A stretch of 64,000 nt of DNA from Porphyromonas sp. oral taxon 275 (GCF_018127745.1 NZ_CP072333.1:496001-560000), one strand, 5' to 3'. Counted from the first letter of the stretch, positions 39,012 to 48,059 are shown. The notes: generated by a model not told the origin, from the letters alone. Program-made: numbers and translations.

Positions 39012-39041
39012 GGCGCGCTCCGAGGCTCAGTAGAGCGCGCA

Positions 39042-39073
39042 TTTGGGCGTTACAAAATCATTGGTTACATTTG
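39042..39073 (+). promoter_or_regulatory. gdhA promoter
   Basis: A TTTG at 39042-39045 and TACATTTG at 39066-39073 have the 20-base spacing of Bacteroidetes -33/-7 promoters, 58 bases before the gdhA ATG. Confidence 0.7.
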
Positions 39074-39131
39074 CCCATAGGAAACTAGACTCCACCAGGA
39101 GCCTACACATCATAACTAAATACTATTGCGT

Positions 39132-40469
39132 ATGAAATCCGCAGAAATCCTCGCCTCGCTTGAGGCGAAGCACCCTGGAGAGAAGGAATTCCTCCAAGCC
39201 GTGAAGGAAGTGCTCCTCTCGGTAGAGGAGGTGTACAACCAGCACCCTGAGTTCGAGAAGGCCGCCATCATGGAGCGCCTCGTGGAGCCAGACCGTATCA
39301 TCACCTTCCGTGTGCCCTGGATAGACGATGCCGGTAAGGTGCATGTCAACATCGGCTACCGCGTGCAGTTCAACAACGCCATCGGCCCCTACAAGGGCGG
39401 TATCCGCTTCCATCCCACGGTCAACCTCTCCATCCTGAAGTTCCTCGGCTTCGAGCAGACCTTCAAGAATGCACTCACCACGCTGCCTATGGGTGGCGGC
39501 AAGGGCGGCGCTGACTTCTCCCCCAAGGGTAAGAGCGACCGTGAGATCATGACCTTCTGCCAAAGCTTCATGCGCGAGCTGTGGCGCTACATCGGTCCTG
39601 ACACCGACGTGCCTGCAGGGGACATCGGCGTAGGTGGCCGTGAGGTCGCCTATATGTATGGCCAGTACAAGCGCCTGGCGAACGAGCATACGGGTACGAT
39701 GACGGGTAAGGGCTTCACCTTCGGGGGCTCGCGTCTGCGTCCCGAGTCTACGGGCTTCGGGGCTGTGTACTTCGTACAGCACATCTGCCAGCAGCACGGC
39801 ATCGAGCTCAAGGGCAAGACGGTGGCCATCTCGGGCTTCGGTAACGTCGCTTGGGGTGTGGCCAAGAAGGCTACCGAGCTCGGCGCTAAGGTCGTGACGA
39901 TCTCTGGCCCCGACGGCTACGTCTACGACCCCGACGGCATCAATACCGAGGAGAAGTTCCAGGCGCTGCTTGATCTGCGCTCCAGCGGTAACGACGTCGT
40001 ATCCGACTACGTCAAGAAGTTCCCCAAGGCACAGTTCTTCGCAGGTAAGAAGCCCTGGGAGCAGAAGGTCGACATCGCTATGCCCTGCGCTACGCAGAAT
40101 GAGATGAACGAGGCTGATGCCAAGATGCTGCACGCCAACGGCGTGACCATCGTCGCCGAGACGTCCAACATGGGCTGTACGGCAGAGGCTGCTGAGTACT
40201 TCGTCGCACAGAAGATGCTCTTCGCTCCTGGTAAGGCTGTCAACGCCGGTGGTGTGGCTACCTCGGGCCTTGAAATGTCCCAGAATGCCATGCACCTCTC
40301 TTGGACCAACGAAGAGGTGGATGCTAAGCTGCACCAGATCATGAGCGACATCCACGAGCAGTGCGTCCTCAATGGTAAGGAAGGCAACTATATCAACTAC
40401 GTCAAGGGGGCTAACGTCGCAGGCTTCCTCAAGGTCGCCACGGCGATGCTCGAGCAGGGCGTCATCTAG
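39132..40469 (+). CDS. gdhA: Glutamate dehydrogenase (hexameric)
   Basis: Encodes 445 residues from ATG 39132; a TTG six bases upstream is less likely. It carries 'GPYKGGIRFHP', the catalytic 'PMGGGKGGADFSPKGKS' and the cofactor-domain 'GFGNVAWGVA'. It interconverts glutamate and 2-oxoglutarate plus ammonia. In asaccharolytic Porphyromonas, amino-acid catabolism makes it a highly expressed enzyme, fitting the good promoter and strong terminator. Codon use is notably biased. Confidence 0.97.
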   Translation: MKSAEILASLEAKHPGEKEFLQAVKEVLLSVEEVYNQHPEFEKAAIMERLVEPDRIITFRVPWIDDAGKVHVNIGYRVQFNNAIGPYKGGIRFHPTVNLSILKFLGFEQTFKNALTTLPMGGGKGGADFSPKGKSDREIMTFCQSFMRELWRYIGPDTDVPAGDIGVGGREVAYMYGQYKRLANEHTGTMTGKGFTFGGSRLRPESTGFGAVYFVQHICQQHGIELKGKTVAISGFGNVAWGVAKKATELGAKVVTISGPDGYVYDPDGINTEEKFQALLDLRSSGNDVVSDYVKKFPKAQFFAGKKPWEQKVDIAMPCATQNEMNEADAKMLHANGVTIVAETSNMGCTAEAAEYFVAQKMLFAPGKAVNAGGVATSGLEMSQNAMHLSWTNEEVDAKLHQIMSDIHEQCVLNGKEGNYINYVKGANVAGFLKVATAMLEQGVI

Positions 40470-40496
40470 TTCCAGCACCTACTAGACAGCAAACGA

Positions 40497-40537
40497 AGTC
40501 GCCCCCATCAGCTCGCTCTGAGCTGATGGGGGCGACT
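40497..40537 (+). terminator. gdhA terminator
   Basis: A perfect 18-bp stem (40497-40514 with 40520-40537) and 5-base loop are followed by CTTTTTATT. Confidence 0.92.
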
Positions 40538-41551
40538 CTTTTTATTGGGATACGCGGTGGCGGGCTTCTTGCCTTGTCTCCTTCTTGGTCTCCTTGCTGG
40601 TCTGTTCCTTATCTCTTGATGCCGCTGCCTCCCTTGCTGGGCGCTGCGCTCGGAGCTATGTGCTCGGGTAGCTACAGCCGTGCTGTAGGACTGCCGCAGC
40701 GATGAGCTAGGCAGAGCATAGCACGGCTTGGCCTACCTTAGATTAGGCTGGAGGAAGGGGGAAAGGATGTTGTGGGGGGAGCTGCTCGCAGTAGGAGCTG
40801 AGGCTACAGGGCTGGGGAGGAAGGCCCTAGCTATAGGGTGCGGATGAGGTAGGATGGTCCTCGAGGGGTGTTTAGGTCTAAGGGGGGGGGCGCCTTGAGG
40901 GGCGGTGTGTGGCGACGCTTTGCCTTATGCTTTGTCTCCTTGGCTACTTGATCCTAGCGGGTGGGCTTACCTTACTTGAAGCGCAGGGGTGATGGTGGTG
41001 ACAGAGGTGATCTCCCTCCGAGAGGGCTGCTCACGACTCTGTACCCGACCATGCACCTGCTGCATGTACGCTACCGGCTTATAGCTGCTCCTGGCACATG
41101 ATCCACTCTGGACGCTATGCTATCTAGGCTGGAAGGGGCGGTTTTGGATAGGTTGGAGGAACAAATAAAGAGACCCCTTCGCGAGTCTAGCCTAGATCCC
41201 AGTCCGGAGTGTGTAGTGATCTGTCCTACTTCTCCCAAGTGGGTGGGGACGTCTCCCCAGCCTGGGGGACATCCGAGCATGAGGGAGCCTAAGGTCGGTC
41301 GTATGGTGCGGTCGGATAGGTACCCCTCGTAGAGCGAGCTTGGTCCTCGTCGTAGCGAGGACGATAGCGACATGATATCAAGAGGAGGTATCCACTGTGG
41401 CTAGGGAGCTACACAAGGGAAGACCCTTCTCTGACCTATACGTCGAGCAGAAGGTGCACCTAGGGTGAGGATAGCTGGCCTAGAGGCGGCGCGCTATGGG
41501 GTCACATGGCTGTCGTCTTCTCAATCTTATTCCCGAGATTGTCACACTGGT
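40538..41551. other. 1-kb intergenic stretch without a recognisable gene
   Basis: No ORF looks like a protein: the longest candidates (for example 41071-41373, minus) have biased composition and no domain. It holds two small hairpins (about 41250-41270 and 41342-41361) and lies downstream of the cobalamin riboswitch on the minus strand, where a B12-controlled gene would be expected. It may be the scar of a deleted or decayed gene. Confidence 0.5.
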
Positions 41552-41785
41552 CCTTACGGGCAGGTCTCCTGGCTCATCACCCTGGTCTATCCCCGAGCAC
41601 GCACCTTCCCAAGTCCTAGGACTCAGTGGCAGGCCGTAGCCTTTGGTGTCGGAGACCCTCCCTGAGGGGGAGGGGGTGACTCACAGTAGCGGGTACTGCG
41701 CCGGATTCGCACCGGCTTCCCTTACTAGCCCCGTCCTCTAGATGCGCTTCATCTGCTGCGGCGGCTATACCTGTAAGACACTGCA
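41552..41785 (-). ncRNA. Cobalamin riboswitch (orphan)
   Basis: On the minus strand the order is: 5' pairing region ending near 41770; 'AAGGGAAGCCGGTGCGAATC' at about 41710-41732; 'GCAGTACCCGCTACTGT' at about 41684-41699; a large variable arm; and 'AGCCAGGAGACCTGCC' at about 41560-41575. This is the B12-box order of cobalamin riboswitches. The first ATG after it is followed at once by a stop (ATGTGA), and no B12-related gene lies within the next kilobase. Confidence 0.9.
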
Positions 41786-41837
41786 AAGGTACAGATTATA
41801 TTCGATAGCGCCAAGGACGCTACACGGGGCTAAAGCA

Positions 41838-41881
41838 AAGCCAGCCCGCAGCTCCCTTTCGTGGGGCGTGCGGGCTGGCTT
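41838..41881 (-). terminator. Ferritin gene terminator
   Basis: A 12-bp perfect outer stem (41838-41849 with 41870-41881) sits 25 bases past the ferritin stop and ends in TT. Confidence 0.75.
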
Positions 41882-41905
41882 GGTCTTAGGGGCTAGGAGG
41901 GGCGC

Positions 41906-42391
41906 TTACTTGCGCTCAGCGAGCTCCTTGTCGAGGAAGATCAGGGCTGCACCCTGAGCCAGGCGCAGGCGATCGACGAGGTTGGAGGCGGTAGCCTCTT
42001 CCTCTACCTGCTCGCGGATATACTTCATGAAGAAGTCCTGCGAGGCCAGGTCCTGCTCCGCAGCCGCTAGGCGTACGAGCTCCTCGATCTTGGAGGACAC
42101 GAGGCACTCGTGGGCGTAGGCCTTCTCAGCGATCTCGAGGGCGGAGGCGAAGTCCGTCTCTACGGCGGGAATGGCCTGGATGCGTACCTTGCCCCCACGC
42201 TCGATGCTGTACTTCATCATGTCCTCGGCGTGCCCCAGCTCCTCGCGGTACTGGACATAGTACCAGTGGGCGAAGCCGTCTAGGCCAGCCGATGCGTAGT
42301 GTGCCGACATCGAGAGGTAAAGGTTGGCGGAGAACATCTCCAGGGCGATCTGCTCGTTGATGGCAGACTGCATCTTCTCAGTAAACTTCAT
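41906..42391 (-). CDS. ftn: Ferritin
   Basis: Encodes 161 residues from ATG 42391 (MKFTEKMQSAINEQIALEM); an ATG 75 bases upstream would add a non-conserved leader. The non-haem ferroxidase ligands are visible as 'NEQIALEMFSANLYLSM' and 'YREELGHAEDMMKY' (Glu..His). It stores iron as a 24-mer shell. It is the nearest gene on the opposite side of the riboswitch but lies upstream of it, so it is not controlled by it. Confidence 0.95.
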   Translation of the reverse strand: MKFTEKMQSAINEQIALEMFSANLYLSMSAHYASAGLDGFAHWYYVQYREELGHAEDMMKYSIERGGKVRIQAIPAVETDFASALEIAEKAYAHECLVSSKIEELVRLAAAEQDLASQDFFMKYIREQVEEEATASNLVDRLRLAQGAALIFLDKELAERK

Positions 42392-42493
42392 AATAGCTTG
42401 TTCTTGTAATTGTGATTGTATAAACCGTTCGTCTAGTAATACAGCCGAGCGGTCCTCTTTGTTCATTGGGGCAGGCGTGGTGCCTGCGCCTCC

Positions 42494-43003
42494 TTAGTCG
42501 TCCCAGTCCTTGCGTAGGCGGGCGGGACGGCCCTTGGGGGTACTGCGTTCCTGGCGTACGGCGCCGCGGCGGCCGCTATTGCGATGCCTCAGGGCACGCT
42601 CGTCGAAGGACTGTTCCTCTTCGTCCCAGCCCTCGATGCGCTGCTTATGGAGGCGGCGGTTCTCGGGGTTATTCTTGCTGGTCTTGCGTAGGGCCGCGCT
42701 CTTGGCTGCCGAGGCCTGGCGCTGGCTCTCGGCGCGCTCGGTACGCTTGTCTCGCGTGCGGCTGCGGCTGGCATCCTTCTTCTCCTTGGCCTGGAGCTTC
42801 TCCTCCGCTAGGTGATCACGGATGAGATCCTTGACGGGCAGGTCTACTTCGTCAAAGTAGACGCTGTCCTCGGGGCCGACGAGATCGGCCAGGGTGGCGC
42901 GGCGTCCGTTGACCTTGACGCGTCCCTGCCGTATGTAGTCCTCGGCATCGCGACGAGAGCCGAGGCCAGCGTCGCTGATGAGCTTGTTGATTCGTAGTTT
43001 CAT
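42494..43003 (-). CDS. S4-domain RNA-binding protein with basic tail
   Basis: Encodes 169 residues from ATG 43003 (MKLRINKLISDAGLGSRRDA). Residues 1-60 are an S4 RNA-binding domain like the N-terminus of RsuA/RluB pseudouridine synthases ('RVKVNGRRATLADLVG'). The remainder is a highly basic disordered tail with no catalytic domain, so it is not itself a pseudouridine synthase. Probably a ribosome- or RNA-associated protein. Confidence 0.85.
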   Translation of the reverse strand: MKLRINKLISDAGLGSRRDAEDYIRQGRVKVNGRRATLADLVGPEDSVYFDEVDLPVKDLIRDHLAEEKLQAKEKKDASRSRTRDKRTERAESQRQASAAKSAALRKTSKNNPENRRLHKQRIEGWDEEEQSFDERALRHRNSGRRGAVRQERSTPKGRPARLRKDWDD

Positions 43004-43052
43004 TCTGCTGTGGTATGGGGTCGCTGATGGGGGTGTCTGGGCTGGGGCGGGC

Positions 43053-44117
43053 CTAGGGGCGGAGCTGTGCATCCGCCCAGGCTGTGATATGCTGCACGAC
43101 CTGGGCGCTGGGCATAGCCTCCGAGCAGCTCAGCCCCTCGGAGTGGCATTCCTTATTGTCCCCGAAGATACTGCAGGGGCGGTGCTCCATTCCCTCGGGC
43201 TGTAGACAGTCCTCGAGCTGCTGCCCGATGCCGAGGAAGCCCGCCGCGGGATGGGTGCAGCACCAGATGGAGAAGCAGCGGACACCGACGAGCGATGCCA
43301 GGTGCATATTGGCGCTGTCCATGCTGAGCATGGCGTCGAGCGTGGCGATGAGGAGCAGTTCTTCGGAGAAGTCCAAGAGGCCAGCCACCGTGCGCAGCTC
43401 GGGGAGCTCCTTGGCCCAAGCCTCGAGCTGCTGGGCCTCACGGCCAGGCGCCCCGAAAAGGTAGAGCTCGAAGCGGCCGTCCTTGACTAGGGCCGCGAGT
43501 ACCTCCTTCATGCGCTCGGGCGCGTAGGTCTTCGCCGCCGTAGAGGCGAAGGGGGCTATGCCGAGGCGAAGGCGCCCGCGTGGCGTCTGCACCAGCTCGG
43601 GGTGGAGGCGTGCGAAGGTCTCCAGGAGCGAGGGGTGCAGCGCTATGGGCGGCGGGAGGTCGGGGACCTCGAGACCCGCCTCGACGAAGACCTTGCGGTA
43701 GAGCGTCCACATCGGCGGCACAGGCTGTATAGGTGCTCCTGCGGGGCGGTGAAGTAGGGCGCGGCGCTCGCGGCGGGGCTTCACCAGATGGCGCACGGGG
43801 ATCTCCCAGAGGCTGAGGTAGCGGCGGAGGAACTTGGTACGCAGCACATCGTGCAGGTCCAGCACGGCGTCGAAGCGCTCCAGCCTCAGCCTGCGGGCAT
43901 AGCGCATCAGCCCGAGGAGGCTGCGCTCCTCGCGGCGGGTGTCTATGGCCATGGCCTCGAGGTTGTCGGGCGGATCGACCAGCAGCTCCGTCATGAAGGG
44001 CTGTGTCAGGAGGATGAAGTCGTGCTGCTCATTGGCCCGAGCTACAGCGTAGAGGAGCCGGAGGAGCATCGCCACGTCCCCCAGAGCGGAGAGGCGAATG
44101 ACGAGGTAGCGCGCCAC
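43053..44117 (-). CDS. GT9 (heptosyltransferase-type) glycosyltransferase
   Basis: Encodes 354 residues. The GT9 signature is clear: N-terminal 'LVIRLSALGDVAMLLRLL', 'RFDAVLDLHDVLRTK', 'LGIAPFASTAAKTYA', and the nucleotide-sugar site 'MLSMDSANMHLASLVGV'. It probably adds a sugar to the lipopolysaccharide core. The next gene (DUF4254) is 45 bases upstream, a pairing common in Bacteroidetes. Confidence 0.92.
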   Translation of the reverse strand: MARYLVIRLSALGDVAMLLRLLYAVARANEQHDFILLTQPFMTELLVDPPDNLEAMAIDTRREERSLLGLMRYARRLRLERFDAVLDLHDVLRTKFLRRYLSLWEIPVRHLVKPRRERRALLHRPAGAPIQPVPPMWTLYRKVFVEAGLEVPDLPPPIALHPSLLETFARLHPELVQTPRGRLRLGIAPFASTAAKTYAPERMKEVLAALVKDGRFELYLFGAPGREAQQLEAWAKELPELRTVAGLLDFSEELLLIATLDAMLSMDSANMHLASLVGVRCFSIWCCTHPAAGFLGIGQQLEDCLQPEGMEHRPCSIFGDNKECHSEGLSCSEAMPSAQVVQHITAWADAQLRP

Positions 44118-44162
44118 AGAGGTCTGTTATATATGGAGTAGGGAGCTCGTGAGCGTCGTGGG

Positions 44163-44774
44163 CTAGAGCGTCTGCCCCTTCAGGAGGGGATTGAGCTGCG
44201 GGTCGTTGTACATCTTCATCTGCTTGTAGACCTTCATGTACTTACGCCCTGCGGCGATGTCCTCTAGGAGCTCGTCGATGGCCTGCGTCAGGTCGCGCTC
44301 CTGCTCGAGGAGTATGGTGAGCTTGCTGCTGCACTTAGCGCGCAGCTCTTCGTCCCCCTCGGCACCCTTGAGCGCCTTGCCCATGTTGTAGATCTTCAGC
44401 TCGAGGATGGAGAGGCGATCGATGGCCCAGGCTGGGCTCTCGGTATTGATGCTGGCCTCGGACAAAGGCTTCACGGAGGCAAACTCCTGCAGGAAGAAGC
44501 TGTCGATGAGCTCCACGAGGTCGGTGCGCTCCTGGTTGCTGCGGTCGATGCGGCGCTTGATCTTGAGCGCCTCCACGGGGTCGATGTCGGGGTCGCGGAT
44601 GATGTCCTCGAGGCACCACTGGGCGTTGTCGATCCAGTTCTTGCGGAAGAGGTCGTGCTCGATCGTCCGCTCGGGATAAGGGTTGACACAGGGAGTATCG
44701 ACGCTACCCTGAGTCTCGTAGACCCCGATAGCCTCCTTGAAGATGCGTGTAGCTAGGTGACTGAACTGCTTCAT
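44163..44774 (-). CDS. DUF4254 domain protein
   Basis: Encodes 203 residues, entirely helical and charged, with 'KNWIDNAQWCLEDIIRDPD', 'IDRSNQERTDLVELID' and 'SPAWAIDRLSILELKI', typical of DUF4254. The function is unknown. It is the first gene of a two-gene unit with the GT9 enzyme, so a role in polysaccharide assembly is plausible. Confidence 0.9.
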   Translation of the reverse strand: MKQFSHLATRIFKEAIGVYETQGSVDTPCVNPYPERTIEHDLFRKNWIDNAQWCLEDIIRDPDIDPVEALKIKRRIDRSNQERTDLVELIDSFFLQEFASVKPLSEASINTESPAWAIDRLSILELKIYNMGKALKGAEGDEELRAKCSSKLTILLEQERDLTQAIDELLEDIAAGRKYMKVYKQMKMYNDPQLNPLLKGQTL

Positions 44775-44803
44775 AGATGGTTGCTAGCGCTTGATTGCTA
44801 GCT

Positions 44804-44811
44804 CAAAGATA
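44804..44811 (-). promoter_or_regulatory. DUF4254-GT9 promoter -7 box
   Basis: The minus strand reads TATCTTTG, 30 bases before the DUF4254 ATG. Confidence 0.65.
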
Positions 44812-44816
44812 AGTAA

Positions 44817-44864
44817 AAGCCCCTAGCGCACCAAGCCCCCATAGGGCCTAGCGCGTAGGGGCTT
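44817..44864. repeat. Hairpin upstream of the DUF4254 promoter
   Basis: AAGCCCCTA-GCGC pairs with GCGC-GTAGGGGCTT across a loop of about 20 bases. It could terminate a rightward transcript, but none is apparent. Confidence 0.5.
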
Positions 44865-44942
44865 CCCCGTGTGCTGTCTCCTGCTCCTTATCGCTCCCGT
44901 CTGCTACCTGCCGCTCGCCGTCCTCCTTCGCTGCTGTCCGTC

Positions 44943-45030
44943 CCTCTGCTGAGCCTTATCCCTCGGCCTGCTGACTGATATCCCTCACGGCGCTGACTGC
45001 CGTCCCTCAGCTCGCTGACTGATAGCCCTC
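44943..45030 (-). repeat. 22-bp tandem repeat, locus 3 (4 units, inverted)
   Basis: On the minus strand four contiguous 22-base units (45030-45009, 45008-44987, 44986-44965, 44964-44943) read GAGGGnnnnCAGTCAGC plus five to six variable bases; the fourth has GGCTCAGC. Same family as the loci at 25328 and 37102. Confidence 0.85.
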
Positions 45031-45590
45031 GTGAGCCTCCCCCTTGTATTTGCGTAAAGTCCGTCAAGGCTGTCTAAGGCGTGAACGACCAAAGGGCGGA
45101 CGCTTGAGGAACTTGGGGGGCAAGCTAAGTAAGCCCTCCGAGCGAAGTCCCTAAGCTGGCTTCGGAAAGTACCTTATGAATCAAGAAAAAGTGGCTAATC
45201 TTTTGCGCAAAAGATTAGCCACTTTTTCTGAAAAGATTAGTTACTTTTGGGAGGAAGATTAGGGACTTCGTCTCGGGCCTGCCTCAAGCGCCCTTGCGAA
45301 GTCCTTCGACCTCACCAGCAAAGGCTAGCGACTTCCTTCGTCCTTAGCCTAGTCTAAGGGAAGGAAACGGCTGAAGGAAGGCTTGGAAATCTAGCCACAT
45401 TCCCCGCCTTCTGGCTGGGCTTCGGGTCGTCTTCGCAGCTCGAGCCAAGCGGCCGAGGCGGTAGCGCCTTCGCCTTGTCGAGGGCGAGGCGAAGCAAAGC
45501 TGCTATCTCATCTGTAGGCGGACGGGCTACAGAGCGTTGAATGGATAGGGCTTACCATTGTTTGATTAGGTATTTGTAGTAAGATAGATT
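45031..45590. other. Intergenic stretch with palindrome and ACTT-type repeats, no gene
   Basis: 560 bases without a convincing ORF. It holds a 44-bp perfect palindrome (45185-45228) and degenerate copies of GATTAGnnACTT at about 45211, 45234 and 45256, plus GCTAGCGACTTCC near 45324. Nothing else is recognised. Confidence 0.6.
45185..45228. repeat. 44-bp perfect palindrome
   Basis: Each 22-base half-site contains GTGGCTAATCTTTTGC; the two halves meet at GC with no spacer. It could form a cruciform, act as a strong binding site, or be a tandem-inverted remnant of the GATTAGnnACTT repeats that follow it. Confidence 0.9.
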
Positions 45591-47492
45591 ATGAAGATCA
45601 AAGGACTTAATAGGGTGATTCCTGGAGGCCGCCATATCGAGAGTATGGGCGATAACCTTTTGTTATATACTTTGGATGATGGACTGTACTGTAATGGGGA
45701 GCTCATTTTTCCTACGTACTTAGAACCGTACTTCAACTATGATGGTGGGCACTACCTAAGCTCTTCGGAGCCATCTGGAATATACAAGCTCGACCCCGAG
45801 AGTAATTCTATTAGGCTTTGCGTGTCGAGATCACGAAGAATACGATTAGGTACCTCTGATGAATGCTTGCTTCTAGGGAGATACAAGAATAGGGAGCACA
45901 CCTATACACTAGAGCTTGAGGGAAAGGAGATTTGGACTAAGACCACTAGTCTCTCTCAAGTCATCCAAGTAGGGCCGTATGCTCTGTTTTATCAGGGGAG
46001 AGGACAACTTGAAGGTTCTTGTCAGCTCATCGAGCTCGCTACTGGAGCTGTGCTTTGGAAATTAGACCTCCCAGGTGCTTATATCTACAAAGTTTATCCC
46101 TACGAGGATAAGGTCGTTATCGTGTGGTTCCCTCCTATGGGGGAAGAAGATAAAAGTCGTGTGTCGTGTGTGGAGGTGCCATCAGGGAAGATTATCTGGG
46201 AAAATCGAGAGCCGAGATACTACCAAAAGTATGGCAACGACAAACTAGTATTCTTCTGCTCTTCACTTTGGGAGGATGGATATGAGCGTGGAGATAATCA
46301 CGAGCTTGCAGAGCTAGATGTACGGACTGGAGCCTTTCAAACGTATACGTTCCCAGGCTATAACACCAGTACCTATGTAACGACGGTCTACAAGAACTAT
46401 CTTTTCTATGGAACACTGAACTATTACTTCTACGTTGGGGCTATCGACTTACGCACGCACGAGATGCTTCCAGAGGTTAAGATTGACTACACTCCAGGGA
46501 ATCTTAACCAAATATCGAGCATCGGCGTACACGATGGACAGCTCTACGTGGAGATTCAGACTGAGCTCGACCATAGCGATATCCATGTCCTCGACCTAGA
46601 CGAGGAGGAGTGCTCAGCGGGTAAAGAAGGAATTAATATGGGACGAAAAATAAGGATCTGTAGGTGTCGAGGCGAATGCTGTTACCCCGAACAGAGCACA
46701 GGATTCTATGCGCACTTATGCGAATTGCTGAAAGACCCATCAAGGGTCGAGCAACTAGTTAAGGAGGGGTATGTAGTCTTTGATCGTTACCTAGATAGCG
46801 GGGCTTATAGAGCTCCAGACCTAGAGTTCTTGAAGGCGCTACAAGACCACTTTCTGGAGCTAGAGCGTAAGGGTAAACTATACACCACAGGAGATCCAGA
46901 CCCTTACATACTTTTCCTATATCAGCCAGGGGTTACCTCAAAGCTGTTGGCTCAAAGCTTTATTGAAGTGGAAGCAGTACTCGGTCCACACACGATACGC
47001 TATGAGTACTCTAGAGCCTATATGAATGTGATCTATTGCGACACGAATTTCATCGGTCCCGAAGAAAAAGAGTACCTTATAGAGAGGTATGGAGCGCCTA
47101 CATATACCAAGGAAAGTAGGGGAGAGCAATATTGCCCAGGAGGGTATATCATTATCCCAGTAGAGGATGTCGATAAGCTCGTTGCCGTAGAGCGCTTCCG
47201 AGCGCTAGATGACACTGATGAGAGACCAGTATACACGGGTGAAGAGCGGATCTACGAGCTAGACTTGAGGGCCCCCGAGGAAAGTGTCTATAAGTACTTC
47301 CTAGGGCATGGGATTATCCTAGAGTATGATCCCGAGAACTTCGCTCCGGAGTATCTGTATCCTCCACAAGAGGAAGACGACACGGAGGAGCAACGCTCCA
47401 AAGGATATCTCCCCGCTTGGCTTCGATCTCTATGTCGTAAAGTGTCAACGCTACTTCGGGGTGAAGAATCAGAGAGTTACTATCGTAGATAA
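45591..47492 (+). CDS. Unknown protein, beta-propeller-like N-terminus plus second domain
   Basis: Encodes 633 residues; AT-richer than the host genes to the left. Residues 1-340 read as repeated short beta strands with 'ATGAVLWKLDLPGA' and 'VPSGKIIWENREPRY' motifs, like a PQQ-type propeller. From about residue 350 ('MGRKIRICRCRGECCYPE') the protein changes to a mixed domain that looks like an independent protein fused on, ending in an acidic then basic tail. No signal peptide is visible. I do not recognise a family; a polymorphic-toxin immunity-type or accessory role is only a guess. Confidence 0.6.
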   Translation: MKIKGLNRVIPGGRHIESMGDNLLLYTLDDGLYCNGELIFPTYLEPYFNYDGGHYLSSSEPSGIYKLDPESNSIRLCVSRSRRIRLGTSDECLLLGRYKNREHTYTLELEGKEIWTKTTSLSQVIQVGPYALFYQGRGQLEGSCQLIELATGAVLWKLDLPGAYIYKVYPYEDKVVIVWFPPMGEEDKSRVSCVEVPSGKIIWENREPRYYQKYGNDKLVFFCSSLWEDGYERGDNHELAELDVRTGAFQTYTFPGYNTSTYVTTVYKNYLFYGTLNYYFYVGAIDLRTHEMLPEVKIDYTPGNLNQISSIGVHDGQLYVEIQTELDHSDIHVLDLDEEECSAGKEGINMGRKIRICRCRGECCYPEQSTGFYAHLCELLKDPSRVEQLVKEGYVVFDRYLDSGAYRAPDLEFLKALQDHFLELERKGKLYTTGDPDPYILFLYQPGVTSKLLAQSFIEVEAVLGPHTIRYEYSRAYMNVIYCDTNFIGPEEKEYLIERYGAPTYTKESRGEQYCPGGYIIIPVEDVDKLVAVERFRALDDTDERPVYTGEERIYELDLRAPEESVYKYFLGHGIILEYDPENFAPEYLYPPQEEDDTEEQRSKGYLPAWLRSLCRKVSTLLRGEESESYYRR

Positions 47493-47626
47493 GCAAGCTA
47501 CTTATTGAGACTATTGCACGAAGAGAAAGTGAAGCCGATAGGAGTTGCTTGGTACCTCCGCTTGTCTGTGGAGTAAGGGGCGCTATTTATATGGGATGTA
47601 CAGAAATGTCCATACGAGCGAGGTGC

Positions 47627-47657
47627 TTGCAGGATTAGCCTAAATATCGTACCTTTG
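47627..47657 (+). promoter_or_regulatory. tRNA-Ser promoter
   Basis: TTG at 47627-47629 and TACCTTTG at 47650-47657 are 20 bases apart, 37 bases before the tRNA 5' end. Confidence 0.65.
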
Positions 47658-47693
47658 CAGCGCAAGTAAGCGCTAGCTTATTTGCTGACCAAC

Positions 47694-47778
47694 GGAGAGA
47701 TGGCAGAGTGGTCGAATGTGGCGGTCTCGAAATCCGTTGTACCGCAAGGTACCGGGGGTTCGAATCCCTCTCTCTCCG
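47694..47778 (+). tRNA. tRNA-Ser (anticodon CGA)
   Basis: The acceptor stem GGAGAGA (47694-47700) pairs with TCTCTCC (47771-47777). The anticodon CGA is at 47728-47730, a long variable arm (TTGTACCGCAAGGTACC) marks a class II tRNA, and the T-loop GGTTCGAATCC is intact. The anticodon stem has a T-T mismatch next to the loop. CCA is not encoded in full. Confidence 0.95.
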
Positions 47779-47830
47779 CAATGAGGCTTCAAAGTGACTG
47801 CAAAATGGTCGTCAGAGAAGCCTTCAAAAT

Positions 47831-47877
47831 CAAAGAGAAAGCGTTGTAAGACCATGTCTTACAACGCTTTCTCTTTG
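47831..47877. terminator. Hairpin terminator after tRNA-Ser
   Basis: A perfect 22-bp stem (47831-47852 with 47856-47877) and a 3-base loop, ending in CTCTTTG. It ends tRNA transcription and insulates the integrase gene. Confidence 0.85.
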
Positions 47878-48051
47878 TACGCTGTGCATAGACCTGACGG
47901 CTTACCCTTAGGGTCTAATCGTCATCAATCGGTCAAATTCTGCTACAGAAACTGCTACACAAATCGGGGCCTAGCAATTTGTGTAGCAGTGACGGCTAGA
48001 TGAAGGGCTATTTGAAGGCAGCAACGTGCTCTCATTCAATGTGTAAGTAAG

Positions 48052-48059
48052 TAACTTTG
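48052..48059 (+). promoter_or_regulatory. Integrase promoter -7 box
   Basis: TAACTTTG, matching TAnnTTTG, 31 bases before the integrase ATG. Confidence 0.6.

Noticed and set aside
39123..40478. Long open frame antisense to gdhA
   Set aside because: A by-product of strong codon bias in gdhA; no domain, and gdhA itself is certain.
41071..41373. 100-codon ORF after the cobalamin riboswitch
   Set aside because: Starts about 180 bases beyond the riboswitch, lacks any B12-related pattern and looks compositional.
47794..48003. 69-codon ORF between tRNA-Ser and the integrase
   Set aside because: Spans the terminator hairpin; not protein-like.
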